Positions 36,701 through 48,774 of a stretch of DNA of 64,000 nucleotides are shown here, piece after piece. How positions within the stretch are numbered: the stretch's first letter is position 1; each line of letters opens with the position of its first letter. The position numbers and the translations under genes were made by a program. Under the pieces are notes generated by a model. The model made no database searches and was not told the origin of the DNA. It saw nothing but the letters and a program-made list of their open reading frames with translations. Source of the stretch: Trichuris trichiura. Taxonomy: Eukaryota > Nematoda > Enoplea > Trichinellida > Trichuridae. The stretch lies in contig JBAJFE010000029.1 in assembly GCA_037903355.1 (NCBI GenBank), forward strand, positions 806,001-870,000, written 5' to 3'.

Positions 36701-38796
36701 GCAGAACTATGCCCTGTAAAAATTCCTTCTCAACTTATCCTACAGCAACATGAAATTCCTGGCATAGTACTCCAGATTTAGCATGTATGAATATTTTGAA
36801 GCGCCTACTGTAACTGCAGATATTTTAATCGCTTGATACGTGACCCAACTTTTACCAAGCGACCGCTCGCTTTTTGTCTCTGGGAACAGAGCTACTCAGC
36901 CTACCTCTAACAGTTTCGACAAGCTGAAGACGGAAAAAGGTTGTTTCTAAATGCTGAGCGAATTCCGCGAAAATAATTTCACTTTATTGAAACCTAACCG
37001 AGCGAAAGGGTAGAAAAACAAAATCACAGAATATGAAAACAAATTTCCGAAGCTCACTCCTAATGATGAGATTTGTTAGCGCAAAAGCACTATAATCTCG
37101 ATTCACTTCAAAGTATTCATAAAACTGTAAGTACCCCTACAATTAGGAACAAGAAGGAAAGAGATTTTTACTCATCTATCCCACTACTGTACTGTTATTT
37201 TTCGTGAGGCAAATGGTCGATGATCACTTGAAAGTGTCAACATGCAGCCATCCGCCAATCACCAGTCCGCTATGACACTATCTTGACGTAAAGTTTACGT
37301 TTAGACCTATAATTAGGTAAACCCAGAACATGATTGCTGGTATACTTTTCTTCCAACCATCCTGTTCTGCCCACGCATAAGCTCGAGCCAAAACGTAAAG
37401 CCTACGTCTGCACAGTGCAACTGCGTCTTAGCGAGCTGATGATTGAGCTTGAAGCGCCCGCCGAGTAGCGTCGAGAAATTATCAAACAGGAGCATCAAGA
37501 AAGGTTGACAGTAGGGTTGGGAACTGAATAACTAATGGCCTGAATATGTGCTAATGGAAAAGCGAATTGGAAAAGCAGAACGAAAGTATCAACTTAAACA
37601 ATTCCGAATGATACTTCTAAACAAAAGTAACGACACAGCGGATTGAACAGACATCTAGAAGTCGAACAGCAAAGACGTGTCAAAAATAAAAAAGTTTAGG
37701 CAATGCTATGGACGCATCTCGTGGATCTTCCACATTACCAAATTACAGAAATATACCAGCTAAAAAATTTCAAGAGTTAAATAAGAAAATGTTTCAAATA
37801 CTTTTAACACATACACAAGGACTCGGTGGCTACACCCTACAACCCAAAATGTTGATTCTAAAGAAGTCCACATTATAAATACAGAAAATTACTTGAACAC
37901 TGGGTGCTTCGTAACGGGTTGAGATTTCATAGTGTATAGTCTTCTACGGCTTTTCCCGTTACAGATAAACGGAAAAGCAGTAAAAGACCATACAGTACAG
38001 AAAATTACATTCATATAGCCGCGTTGATGCAGCGTCAAACATCCATTTCTGCACATATGTGCGAATAAATGCAAAGTACCATGTGTCAGAATTAATTTCG
38101 CACAACAAAAAAGGGTTTTACCTTTTGGAACCGAAAAGCTCATCGGGACTGCAGCTGCAGATAATTAGTAAGCTATCAGTTTCAGTTAACATATAATCTT
38201 ACCGTTAAATACAAACGCATGTTAAATTAAACGTTTACTTGTTATATCTAAAACCCTGCGGAACGTCTACATTGCACGATCAAGCCTATCGGCAGTCTAC
38301 GAACATTGAAATATACCTCTGCATTTGTACATTCCTTATTATCCACGAAATACAGTACGGCTGCGCGATGCTTAATCAAACATTTTATGACTGGGTTTGA
38401 TGGTTTCGAGTCATCATAACTAAACATAAAAACAGCACTTATCAAATATAAGCAAAGTGTAAGTTACATTTCAACTTCAACTTCGGCATGATCTTGGCCC
38501 CACTTTATGAATTCATCAAATCGGCTTTGTCGACCAAGTGCCTTCAGTGAACCAGCGAATACTAGGCACAAGGCACACATTAAACTGCTTTTCCCTGAAG
38601 TAAAAATAATAACTATTGAACAGTTAATTCAAACATGCCAAGCAGTGCATACCGGATCCATTTGGACCAATTACTAAGTTGAGGTGCGGATCCGGCATAA
38701 CTTCAACGAAGTCATGCGTTCTGTAAAATAGTTTCGGTGTTACGACGCCGTTAGGTAGCAAAAAAATTAAAAATACCGCCGAAGAACTATAAGCAT
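30707..38796 (-). CDS. smc-5: structural maintenance of chromosomes protein 5 (SMC5)
   Basis: ATPase of the SMC5/6 complex in DNA repair and replication. Exons: 38777-38796, 38653-38720, 38468-38594, 38317-38419, 36123-36248, 35851-36063, 35260-35421, 35171-35206, 34945-35085, 34514-34631, 34175-34326, 33929-34128, 33798-33879, 33636-33743, 33532-33590, 33412-33478, 33254-33355, 33137-33204, 32484-32607, 32302-32424, 32110-32253, 31968-32063, 31839-31913, 31255-31410, 31022-31202, 30707-30963; frame-consistent, 1035 aa. Walker A GPNGSGKSS spans 38653; NIQVDNLCQFLAQD follows; two coiled-coil arms flank a hinge (about 33636-34318); the signature HHQSGGERSVS and Walker B CVDEINQGMDPENER end the protein. 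DEINQGMDP and LCQFLAQD are SMC5-specific. The 20-bp first exon is the weakest part; it leaves the segment before Walker A shorter than usual. Intron 36249-38316 is 2.07 kb. Confidence 0.93.
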
Positions 38797-39996
38797 TTAA
38801 GAAACAAAGATTTTAAAAATACGAATGCGGTATAACCAGAAAAGTTTCTACACACTTCTACACGATAAACGTTCCGGAATTTGGATAAAAATAATAAGGT
38901 ACCTGACTAAGCTATTGCAAAAAAAGCAATGTGTTTGAAATAGTCTCACTGCTGAAGAGAACATCTGATACACGTTTTAAATAAACTTAGCTAGCTGTTA
39001 CTTAAATAGCTGTATTTAAATTTCTATCCTGCGTATGGAAAAAACTCTTTTATCCTTTCACCATTGTCCCTTTAACAACAGGATGCGGTCTCCATAACCA
39101 TCCGTCCGAAAACAGGCATTTACAGCTGCTCAAACTGTTCATTCGTACGTAATTACGAAACAGTTCTGTGCTTTCATTACTGCATGGTAACAAAACACTC
39201 AGCAGTTGAACAAACACAAACACAAACATCGGAAATGGCGAAACTCTTAGAAAATACATATTACGTTTTCAGCGAAAGAAAAGAAAAGGCAAAAATAGTT
39301 TGCTATTTTTATACTTACAAGAAATTTGTCAAAGTTAGGCGCACAATTGCGCCTTTCTGGAAGGCACATTCTTTCCGCAACCTCTTCATTCTGGCGCACA
39401 GACAAGCACTGACTTACCGTCACAGTATCCTTGCCCAGCAACCTGCAAACATTTTTCGTTTGGTAAGCACTATTTTAGATGATGATCCATCAATTATTTT
39501 TGTTAAAAATTGTCCAAATGCATGGTTAGGCATAACTACAAAGCTCATTTTTTGTAACATTCAAAAATTGAAAAATGATTTTTTGAGTTCATAAATAGAA
39601 GGGGCAATCAGCCTTAAAATACCACAACATCTGGTAGCCAAAAGTTAGCATTTTACCGATGGATTTATTGCACTGCTGAGCTGAATGCAAAGCTATGAAC
39701 TGTTTTGTATTTGCCTGTCATTCTGCTGTTTGGATCAGCAAAGCAACGAAACGAAAAATTTCGACGTCAGCTGCAAGCCATTGATAACTGTGACTTTTCA
39801 ACGAAACAAATGTTCATTGTGCACCTTGAAAATCAACGCAAAATTATAAGCCAAATTATAACGCCATCAAGAGCGCGAACGAAAGAGTTGAAACGAATAG
39901 ATGTGCACAATTATCCATATGGTTGCTGTTTCAACAAATTTTCCTTGAAGCCAAAATCCGCTTACTCAGAAAAAACTCCGGACTTGATACTCATCA
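38797..39996. other. spacer between SMC5 and ornithine aminotransferase
   Basis: Contains two plus-strand open frames (39184-39594, 136 codons; 39705-40028, 107 codons) with no motif I recognise; the second runs into the antisense of the aminotransferase 3' end. The space should also contain the SMC5 promoter and aminotransferase 3' UTR. Confidence 0.4.
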
Positions 39997-41268
39997 TCAA
40001 ACTACAGAAGCGAATACTTCGATTATAATTTTGCATGCTTCCAGCATCTGTTCTTCAGTTATAATTAATGGGGGAGAAAACCTTATTTTATCACCGTGCG
40101 TAATTTTTGCCAGCACACCTTTTTCTGCTAATTTTAGACAAATGTCCCAAGCATCGTAACCAGGACGAATCACAGTCGCATTAAGAAGGCCTTTGCCTCT
40201 TACTTCTTCTACCACCTTTGTTGGTAAATTCTTCATCTCTTTCCTAAATATTTGGCCCATTTTATCAGAATTTTCTGCAAGATGCTCCTTTTCTAGAACT
40301 TCCAGTGCTGCCAACGCTATTTTGCAGCCCAAGGGATTACCACCGTAAGTAGAACCGTGTTGCCCCGGTTTTATAACCAGCATGATAGCATCATCGCAAA
40401 GAACAGCGGAAACAGGATAAAATCCACCGGAAAGCGCTTTGCCTAAAACAACTATGTCAGGACGTACACCTTCATAATCGCAGCAGAGACGACGACCAGT
40501 TCGCCCAAGACCAGTCTGTACCTCGTCTGCGATGAACAATACGTTGTTTTTGTGACAGATTTCGAAAGCTTTGCGCAAATAGCCAGGTGCCGGTATCCGA
40601 ACACCAGCTTCACCCTGAATTGGTTCAACCATGAAAGCTGCTACATGAGGACTGCTTGTGACAGCTTCTTCCAGAGCTCCAATGTCGTTGTAAGGAATGA
40701 CTTTAAAACCAGGCATAAAGGGACCAAATCCGCCATAACTTTCAGGATCCGTACTGGAAGAAACGGCAGCCAAAGATCGGCCCCAAAAGTTTCCAGCCGC
40801 AAAGATAACGATCGCTTGGTTCTTCGGAACCTTTTTAACGTCATATGCCCATCTTCTGGCTAATTTCACAGCGGTCTCGCAAGCTTCGACGCCTGTATTC
40901 GTGGGCAGTAATTTATCATACCCGAACAATTTAGTTACGTATTCTTCATATTCTCCTAAGACATCAGAGTACATGGCTCTTGAACAAAGCACAAGCTTTT
41001 CTGCCTGCGTTTGCATCGCCTGCAAAATCTTTGGATGGCAGTGACCCTGATTAAGGGCAGAATAGGCCGACAGAAAGTCAAAATATTTCTTGCCGTCCAC
41101 GTCCCATACAAAGACGCCTTGTCCTTTGGTAAGTGCCACGGGTAAGGGACCATAATTATGGGCCCCGTACCGTAACTCACGTTCGAAAATCTTTTCTGAC
41201 TTGGTTGTAAGATAACGTCGGTACACATACTGCAGATTTCGAAATTTCATTCCACATCGAAAGATCAT
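39997..41268 (-). CDS. oat: ornithine aminotransferase, mitochondrial
   Basis: Class-III PLP enzyme converting ornithine and 2-oxoglutarate to glutamate semialdehyde and glutamate, normally in the mitochondrial matrix. 423 aa in a single uninterrupted exon. The first 20 residues are basic and amphipathic ([20 protein letters not shown]), suiting a mitochondrial presequence. Class landmarks: [60 protein letters not shown] with the PLP-nitrogen Asp248, LGKALSGG with the Schiff-base Lys277, and [18 protein letters not shown] marks OAT rather than other class-III enzymes. Length is close to the human enzyme (439). No catalytic residue is missing. It is the only large intronless host enzyme here, which raises retroposition or intron loss. 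Confidence 0.97.
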   Translation of the reverse strand: MIFRCGMKFRNLQYVYRRYLTTKSEKIFERELRYGAHNYGPLPVALTKGQGVFVWDVDGKKYFDFLSAYSALNQGHCHPKILQAMQTQAEKLVLCSRAMYSDVLGEYEEYVTKLFGYDKLLPTNTGVEACETAVKLARRWAYDVKKVPKNQAIVIFAAGNFWGRSLAAVSSSTDPESYGGFGPFMPGFKVIPYNDIGALEEAVTSSPHVAAFMVEPIQGEAGVRIPAPGYLRKAFEICHKNNVLFIADEVQTGLGRTGRRLCCDYEGVRPDIVVLGKALSGGFYPVSAVLCDDAIMLVIKPGQHGSTYGGNPLGCKIALAALEVLEKEHLAENSDKMGQIFRKEMKNLPTKVVEEVRGKGLLNATVIRPGYDAWDICLKLAEKGVLAKITHGDKIRFSPPLIITEEQMLEACKIIIEVFASVV

Positions 41269-43452
41269 GAGTGGAAGAATATAATCCGATGAGAGGGGCT
41301 AGTAAACGGTAGAACGATTCTCACGATGGTTTTCGAACCATTACTAATCGTATCATGTTTTCCCCGGCAGTTACTGGTGGAAACAAACACAAAAGTGGAT
41401 GTCTCGCAGACTTTAAAAATCAAGTTGCACTCTTACCTTCTGTCGAATTAGAGCTAATAGCACTTTTTGGTTTATAAAACCAACATTACTTTTAGCTATA
41501 AGTCTCAAAAAGAACAAAACTTTTGCAAAAAGTTGGTGTGAACGTTTCCGGTGTTCATCACTAAGCTTTACAAATGCTTGCAATGTGGAGCCTTCTGTAA
41601 GACGATTAAATGCTTAGAAGGCACAGTAGGTCACAGCAAAAACGCGTGATTTTATGCTTGTGCAGTTACAAAAATTTTTCCAGCGCCTATCAACTTCCTG
41701 TCTTTATTTATCCTGCTGGATGGTTTCGTCAGAAATGGGAAGTATATTTTGGTTGAAAAGAAGGCTGCAAAGAGTACGCTACAAAACCGTTGTCTTGTCA
41801 GCGATAATATCGTTCTGCTAGCCACAGTGCCGTGTAATGAATCTTCCAATGCATTTTTGTCTGCTAAACCCGATGTCTGTCGAAAATGGTCATGAATCCT
41901 GGATGCTTCTTAACGAGTCCGAAGAACCTCATGATGGAGTTTTCGTACGGTTTTGTCTCGCCGGCTCTTGGTTTCTGAAGTAGCCAAAGCAAACACTCTT
42001 CCAACGGATGGATGAACAGCTGCAATAGTCAGTCCACTGTTACAGTGTTGTCATTTTCGGATGAACGGAACAACGTGCGATAGTAAAGATTTCACTGCAT
42101 AAAAACTGGGTACAGTTTAGAACTTAAAAATGACTACGCTGTGTTGTTAGTCTATATTGCCGCAATAATAGCTGCTTTGCCGATCCGAGCGAAAATCGAC
42201 TGCCTGACATGCTGTTTACTAGATGCCTGACACGGTATGTTTTTCAGGAACTGTTCTCAAAATCATTGAAAAGTTAACTCTCGATCTTCGAATAAGGAAC
42301 GGTTTGAGCAACAATTCTTTGCCTCTTTTGGCTGCAACGCCCTGCTTACGGGGCCATCCTTTTTGCAAGCTTCCAGAGAGTTTTTTTGGCATGATAATTT
42401 CCTCAGCGTGCGGAAGTGCATTCCCGGTGATGCTTGGTGTATATCCGCACGCCGCGCAGCTGTGCACCCACAGGCGTGAGCAGCACCATGAAGCCCTTCA
42501 GTAGATGGGATAGCTTTATAACTGGAAAACATCTTCCCCATCACTGATCTGATAATTCTGCAGGTTCAGCGACTAGCCATTCCATTGAAATTGTTCCTGC
42601 GTTAACAATTAAATATCTGCAATAAATGCTCTGCTCAGTCGCGCATCACCGTAAAAGCAATTGAAAGGCTGAGCTGAAAGCGAAAGGTAAGAGAAGATCG
42701 AAGTCGATGGAAGCGGCAAATAGGCACATGAGCCCCATCAGTCAAACGACACTTCTCTTTGCTGGATAAAAGTGATTTTACAAATCAATTACGCCACCTG
42801 CTGCGAATTGTGATTACCTTGTTAGTATAAATGAAAGAAAATGTCACAGAAAACAAAAAACAGTCTCCGGAAGCTACCTGTAGTCTTGAACTCAGCCTTA
42901 GGAGAGCGGCTGTATTGAATCAATTATTGCTAAAAAGCGTGCTCGCGTTGGCTAAGCTGACATTTTCATGCTGTTCACTAACCTGGAAATGATATAAACG
43001 TAGGAGACTATTTTTTGAGGGGATTTGCACATTATGAGTCAATACAGTTTCACTTCACTTGAAAATACATGCACGCACAATCAGAGTTTATTGTCAATTA
43101 CCAACTATGTATTCGCTTGTACAATTGCTAGTTATTAGAGAAGTTTACGATTAGGCAAGTATGTCAAAAGTACAATTGTTTTTTAGAGTCGATTGGCACG
43201 ATGATACGCGTGGTAATTTGAAAGTTGTTTAGCTGAAACTGACTTATTGAACTGCTAAGAAATTTCCGGTAAAATAATATCGCATTAATGGCTAGCCAAT
43301 CATTAAAAAAAGATTACATACTGTTGCTATAGTCTGCAGAATTTCATACTGCTCAATGTCAGGGCAAGAGAAGTATATAGGCACAACTGTCAATGAAGCA
43401 TGAAGTAAAGAAGAGATTGAAAATCACAAGTTGCATTCACTGTTAAACGAGC

Positions 43453-43605
43453 ATGTCAGATAGTGGATATGATGGGTTTACTAGTGCCCATCGTGCTATT
43501 TTGTTTGCAATGGGAAATAGTATTTCAGATAGCCGAGCTTCAACATCTATTAGCAAGGCTGAAAAACTTTATCGTCAAGTTTTGTCCCACAATTGGCTTC
43601 CATAA
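43453..43605 (+). CDS. small coding-like ORF, unknown
   Basis: A 50-codon ATG ORF whose product (starting MSDSGYDGFTSAHRAILFAM) has balanced, protein-like composition in an AT-rich area. It may be an exon or a relic. A possible donor follows the codon pair CGT CAA. No family assigned. Confidence 0.2.
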   Translation: MSDSGYDGFTSAHRAILFAMGNSISDSRASTSISKAEKLYRQVLSHNWLP

Positions 43606-44222
43606 CATGAATGCACACTGGTCAGCGGTAGCTTATACAACCATACTAGTTAATTGCGGTTTGTGCTGCAATAGCATTAACCGCGACATGGTAGTCACTG
43701 TACAATAAACTTATTCAGCTGCCGCTCGAAAACAACTAAGGACTACGTCCGGAGTATGACCACTCCATCATTGTTTTCTCGTAAAAATAATAAGTGATAG
43801 TAGAGAAGAACACTGTATTTGCGCGTAGAGAGATTCGTGCCGAGAAGAACCAATGAGCAAATGCAGTTTACGCATTACTAAGCTACATGATTTGTTTCCT
43901 AGTGTAGTATTTTAAGTCAAATTGAACATGCGGCAATGTAGCGTCAAGCATCGATTTTCTCTGATCTTAGTATATTGTTGGAAAATAGTTCACGACGAAC
44001 AGCTGCGAAGGATAGGCGTAGCGCGGTAAAGCTTGACAGGTAATAACTTTTTAAAAGTTCCGAAACGCGCAGCGTCTGTTATGATAAATTAAGTTTCAAG
44101 CGATTGTAACTGCCTGTTGTATTTGTTTAGTGCAGAAGAGAAAGCAGAAAACGGAAGTTCTCAACGACTACTATCATTGTGTAATCGAGTACGCTTAAAG
44201 ACTATGGAAGGAATCTATTAAT

Positions 44223-44589
44223 ATTATCGACAACACCTATATTACGCCTCGAAAGCTCCAAGAAGCTAAAAGCCAATGTCAGCACGTGAAAACCCATTAA
44301 GCTGGCTGTCAGTCTATTCAATGAATTTTGCAACGTTGTCCTGCCAACTAAAACGCAACTATTGATGCTAGAGCTGAAGGCACGTTGTCATCAAGATATT
44401 GGACCAACAAATGTTTACACGCAAAATGGTCTTTATCAAGCCATAAAGTCTGTCCCAGATGATTATATTCATCTGTCCACCGAGCATTCCTTAGATATGA
44501 CGCTCCAGGCAAAGGCATGCTTTCATCACTTAGAAGCTCTAGTGTATCTGCATTTTAAAATCCACGCCAGCAGCAGTTTATTGAGTTGA
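44223..44589 (+). pseudogene. possible P-element/THAP9-like transposase relic
   Basis: Two adjacent frames overlap by a shift near 44286. The first ends DNTYITPRKLQEAKSQCQHV; the second, open for about 100 codons, starts KPIKLAVSLFNEFCNVVL. The order (Y-x-T-P-x-K, then K-x-A-V-x-L-F) recalls the central part of P-element/THAP9-type transposases. The shift would make it a decayed copy. I give it as a lead only. Confidence 0.25.
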
Positions 44590-47500
44590 ATAACATGGTC
44601 ATCCTACAGCATACTACCTACGTCATATGTAATCAACGTTCTTGAAAGGAATCGACAAGAAAGCCATGGTTGAAAACTTTCATGGTAAGTGCACCTGCCA
44701 CAAGTCGATGCCTGCTAATCATGTAATTGAAATTTGATGAAAATTTGTTCACGAAAGGAATTTCCCTATGAGCTGGAAATAATCGTTCATTCGTCACTTG
44801 CATTGCTACAGGGTCACCGCAGGAGGCAATCAGCGTGCAGTATAACTAATGGCTACAAGGTGGACGAATATTGAGGGATCAAATTGAAGCATTCAGTATG
44901 AAAGCAGCGCATATGCGTTATGGGCCTCACATGAAGGCATGTTGTCAGTGCTTATTTTTCGAAAATTCAACCGTTTTTAAAAACTGTAGTGACCTTTTGT
45001 ATACAAGCCGTCCACTTTCGCCCATTTCGGTATGACTTCAAACCAGACGTATGGCATTGCTGTTTCACTTGGAAAAGAGCTCTTCAATCGATCCAAAGCG
45101 ACAGTTTCCGCCATTGTATCCGCCCTATCAGGGAGGTAAGTTTATCACTGCAATGAGGGAATAGAGTGCACCTGCGGTTTAAAACCGGAAAGGATCTGTT
45201 AACTGTATTCGCAAAGTACAACCATTTTCATTTATCATATCTATCAACACTTTGCATACAAGCTAAAATGCTACTATATGCTTCATTTGGTAATAATTTT
45301 ACATTTGGTAATGATTTGTACCGCATAATCACGAACGAAACCAGTTTCTATTGTACAGAATGTTTTTTTTGAATGTAATTCCTTTTTTCTTTTCATTTTG
45401 GCAACTTGCACCCGTCGACCGTCTTTAGACTTCCACTAAAAATTAGACTGCTTGTAACAATGATGTAGCGGGAATTTAATAGTAAAATCGATTCTAAATT
45501 GGCTCGGTTAAAGAAAAAACTGTAAGTGGCGCATTAATAATATGTTCAAAGGTGCTGCAATAGCCAAAGCCCCAGACAAAGCAGCAGTAAAGTTACGGAT
45601 AAAAGGCTCATAGAGTGGTAGGTTCAATAACGAATTACGCATTGTCCGTGTCATATTCGATGAATTGAACTATACCTTTTGTGCCTACAGTGCTTAAGAC
45701 CATGTAACCAGGTATTATTACATCTAAATAGCATGCAGCTTTGTAAGTTGTGCCATTGTGGAGCTTTCGCGATGAATCGCGTCCGGACGTGGAATGCTTA
45801 ATTTATGCTAATAATACTAAAATATTAGCTAAACTCTCTCCTATGAGCAGAAAGGCTTCTTCACATTAACGCATGCCCGCGGTTAGCCAGCACAGCGAAT
45901 AGATGTCGACACAAAGGAGTTCCAACTCTGTGAACTTTTCTAATTAGTTCATTTCAACGATGATGCCAGTCTGAAATGGCAACATAGAACTTTTTCAAGC
46001 TATCGTATACTCGCTTCTTTTCGAAAAAAGCTGTTGACACTGAAACGAAAAGTTGCATCCCTCAGGCACAGTAAGATTTGAATAACGATTTAGCTCAGCC
46101 AGTGTTGCGTGCTTAAACTTAAAACTTTCATACTTTTCGCGGATGTTTCTTCTTGCAGTGAACTTCAGGTTTGAGCAATTTTTAAATGGATCTTTCCATC
46201 TGAATCAATCTTCACATAAAAAAACGTGATTTTTCAGGAACTATTTAAAAGCTTTTTCATGTTTTTAAAACTTTTATCATGGCTTTGGACTGCTGCAAAT
46301 GAGATCTTTAAATTGATTGCCTGTCAACCTGACAAGACGTTAGTAAATTGGAAAGCTATAGAAAATAATCTCAAAAAAACCTCACTCATAACGGCTCAAA
46401 ACAGTGATGAAGTTTAAAATGTTCCCAAGGACCGTTAAAAAGCATCTGCTATTCAAAAGCTTTTTTATCAGCAATTTTCCTAACGTCTCATAGATTGCGG
46501 TCAAAGTTTGGAGGGTACAAAAGTTCCAAAGGCAAGCAAGCCATTTCCCTGCTTTGCAATCTTTCAAATTATTTGGCGAAGTCCAGCTTATTTCGTCAAC
46601 CTGAATGACCATCTACTGAAGCGCCAAGTTCTTTTGCACTGTGACTACAGTCGAACAAAATAAAATAGTTTTAAATTATTATGGAGATAATGAGATTCAT
46701 TTCTTCCATAGTGCTACATATTTGGCATGACAATTTTTAACAAATCAAATTGGAAGAATACGTTTTTAAAATTCACGCGTCTGTAAACTGTAAATAGTGA
46801 ATTTTCAAACTATTTGCGTCATAAAATCATAATAGCAGCATCATTAAGATCTAAACAACTACTACAGCCTACATTCAAAATCAGCCTTCCAAACGACATC
46901 TATCAGCATTAATTGAATTAACAGTTACCCAATGCATTACAGTAGTCTGTAAACCAGAGAAGTAGCAATATGATTACTGTTTTCTTTGAAGTCGGAAAAG
47001 ATTAAGATATGCTGAATCAGGCTAAGCTTAATTCGTCAAGCATCTTTCAGTTCAGGTAGTCGCCGATGGTGTTATACTCCATTGGCTGTTGCTAAACTAA
47101 GCAGAGTCGGATAGAACAACTGTGTTTTATTTGCATGCTTAGTATGAACCTTTCAATAACCTTTTATGATCAAACAATGCATTATCATAACTAATTTTGA
47201 GTCGGTATTGTAAAGTACTGGTTACTGGGAAAACATGGATTAGAAAGTTGACTGTTGGTTGCAACAGTCGTTAAACGCTGGCCTTTACAAAAGTAACTCA
47301 AGAATAGGACGTCATTATTGCTGGTTTTTCATTCTTCACTTAACTTAGCCCATCTGCAAAAGAAATGTTTCGTCTTACAGTGAAGGACATATTACATGGA
47401 CGCTGATTCCGTAATTGTTTGTCCTGTGTCCTTTAATAGAAAACGCACGCTTTAAAAATCAGAAAGTTCACTTAAAAAGCTTAATTCAAAAGGATATAAA

Positions 47501-48774
47501 AGAGCATACATACTTGCCTTGTTCCGTCTTTAGCATTAATACTGGCTGGTATTAGTGTGTAATAAGAAGCCTAGCATTCTGCGTGGTTTCACTTTTAAGC
47601 GAACTGTTTTATGCTGACAGATAGTGCATAAATAGTGCAACAAGTTTTCACTACAGCTGCACATAGGCACTTTCCTTTCGATCGTTTCTCATTTCACTTA
47701 ATAGTTGCTGTCACGTAGATAGTAGAATAACCATTGAACGTACTTAAGCATACTAGCTCATTACTATTGATTAGGGATCACTATCCTTCGCTGTGACGCA
47801 AAAAGTATTGAATACTGGTTATTTACTTTGCCGCTCATCGGTGACTGCACTAATTTAGTGTTAGCCATGTGAAAATGATCCACTTTTCCCTAAGAAAACC
47901 AAAAAATTATTTTTAATGAGGAAAGCATGTGCTTAATTGCATTTAAATAGCAAGGTTTTTTCCAGTCAGGAATATCCTGCAGAAAGTTTATTTGGCTAAT
48001 TATACACATCTCAAAGAGTACTACTTGTTTATTAATAACCGATCCAAAGTAGATAGGATATTTCTCGCATTTCCTTCATCTTCACCATTTCAGATCAATC
48101 AAACATTACGCAGGGAATGAATTTATCAATGAAACAGAAATTGACGAACTCAATGCTGCCACTGGATTGTGTCAAGGATCACGAGCAGTATCACCACCAA
48201 ACGCGATTCTAAAAGCAAGTTTAATCAACTTGTCCCTGCTAGTCGTTTCTGTTTAACAGCGACGCTGAAGGCGGTGCTCTGAGATTCCCGAAAGCTCTTT
48301 CCTTTAATAAACGACTAATCAACAAACAGGCTAATACTCTGTAAGAAGTTATGAAATCTTATGCAATTGTAAACAGAAGTTATATTTTCAATATGTCAGA
48401 ACACTGCGGTTTTATTTCGAAATGGCGGAACATTTCAGAAGTCATCGTCTTTTCATAATCTATAATTTTCCTAAGGGAGGTTAGGTTCCCCTTCATTATC
48501 CGTTGCGGATGGGTGCAGGCGTCACTCAAAAGCACCAGTTACCCAATTTTGGTGTCTTTTATAACGACGCTCCATAATAAAGCAGTTTACTCTACAAGAA
48601 GGAGAGATTAATAAACGAATGCTTTTGGGCATAAGACGGACAGCCCCCGTATTTGCATGGCGCATTTTCTCACATGTAATTATCCTACGCTAACAAGCCC
48701 AAACTGTACTTATTTAAAGTTTTCTTAAAGTCTTTCTGCAAAAAGGACATTCAAAGGAATCGTCAATTTTTCAG

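Larger units (their letters stand above)
41269..48774. other. 7.5-kb mostly non-coding stretch
   Basis: AT-rich spacer upstream of two divergent genes. A segment at 42219-42544 is richer in GC and open in three frames, but none resembles a known protein. Coding-like scraps at 43453-43605 and 44223-44589 are listed separately. The missing first exon(s) of the SLC17 transporter must lie near the right end; I could not identify them. Confidence 0.45.

Noticed and set aside
39184..39594. 136-codon plus-strand ORF between SMC5 and ornithine aminotransferase
   Set aside because: Long for chance, but no recognisable domain, no signal peptide and AT-driven composition. Not called as a gene without expression data.
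43453..43605. AHRAILF in a small ORF as an OSGEPL1 fragment linked to the SGGHCLL motif
   Set aside because: It lies on the other strand, 15 kb away, across two intact genes; one short match does not support a connection.
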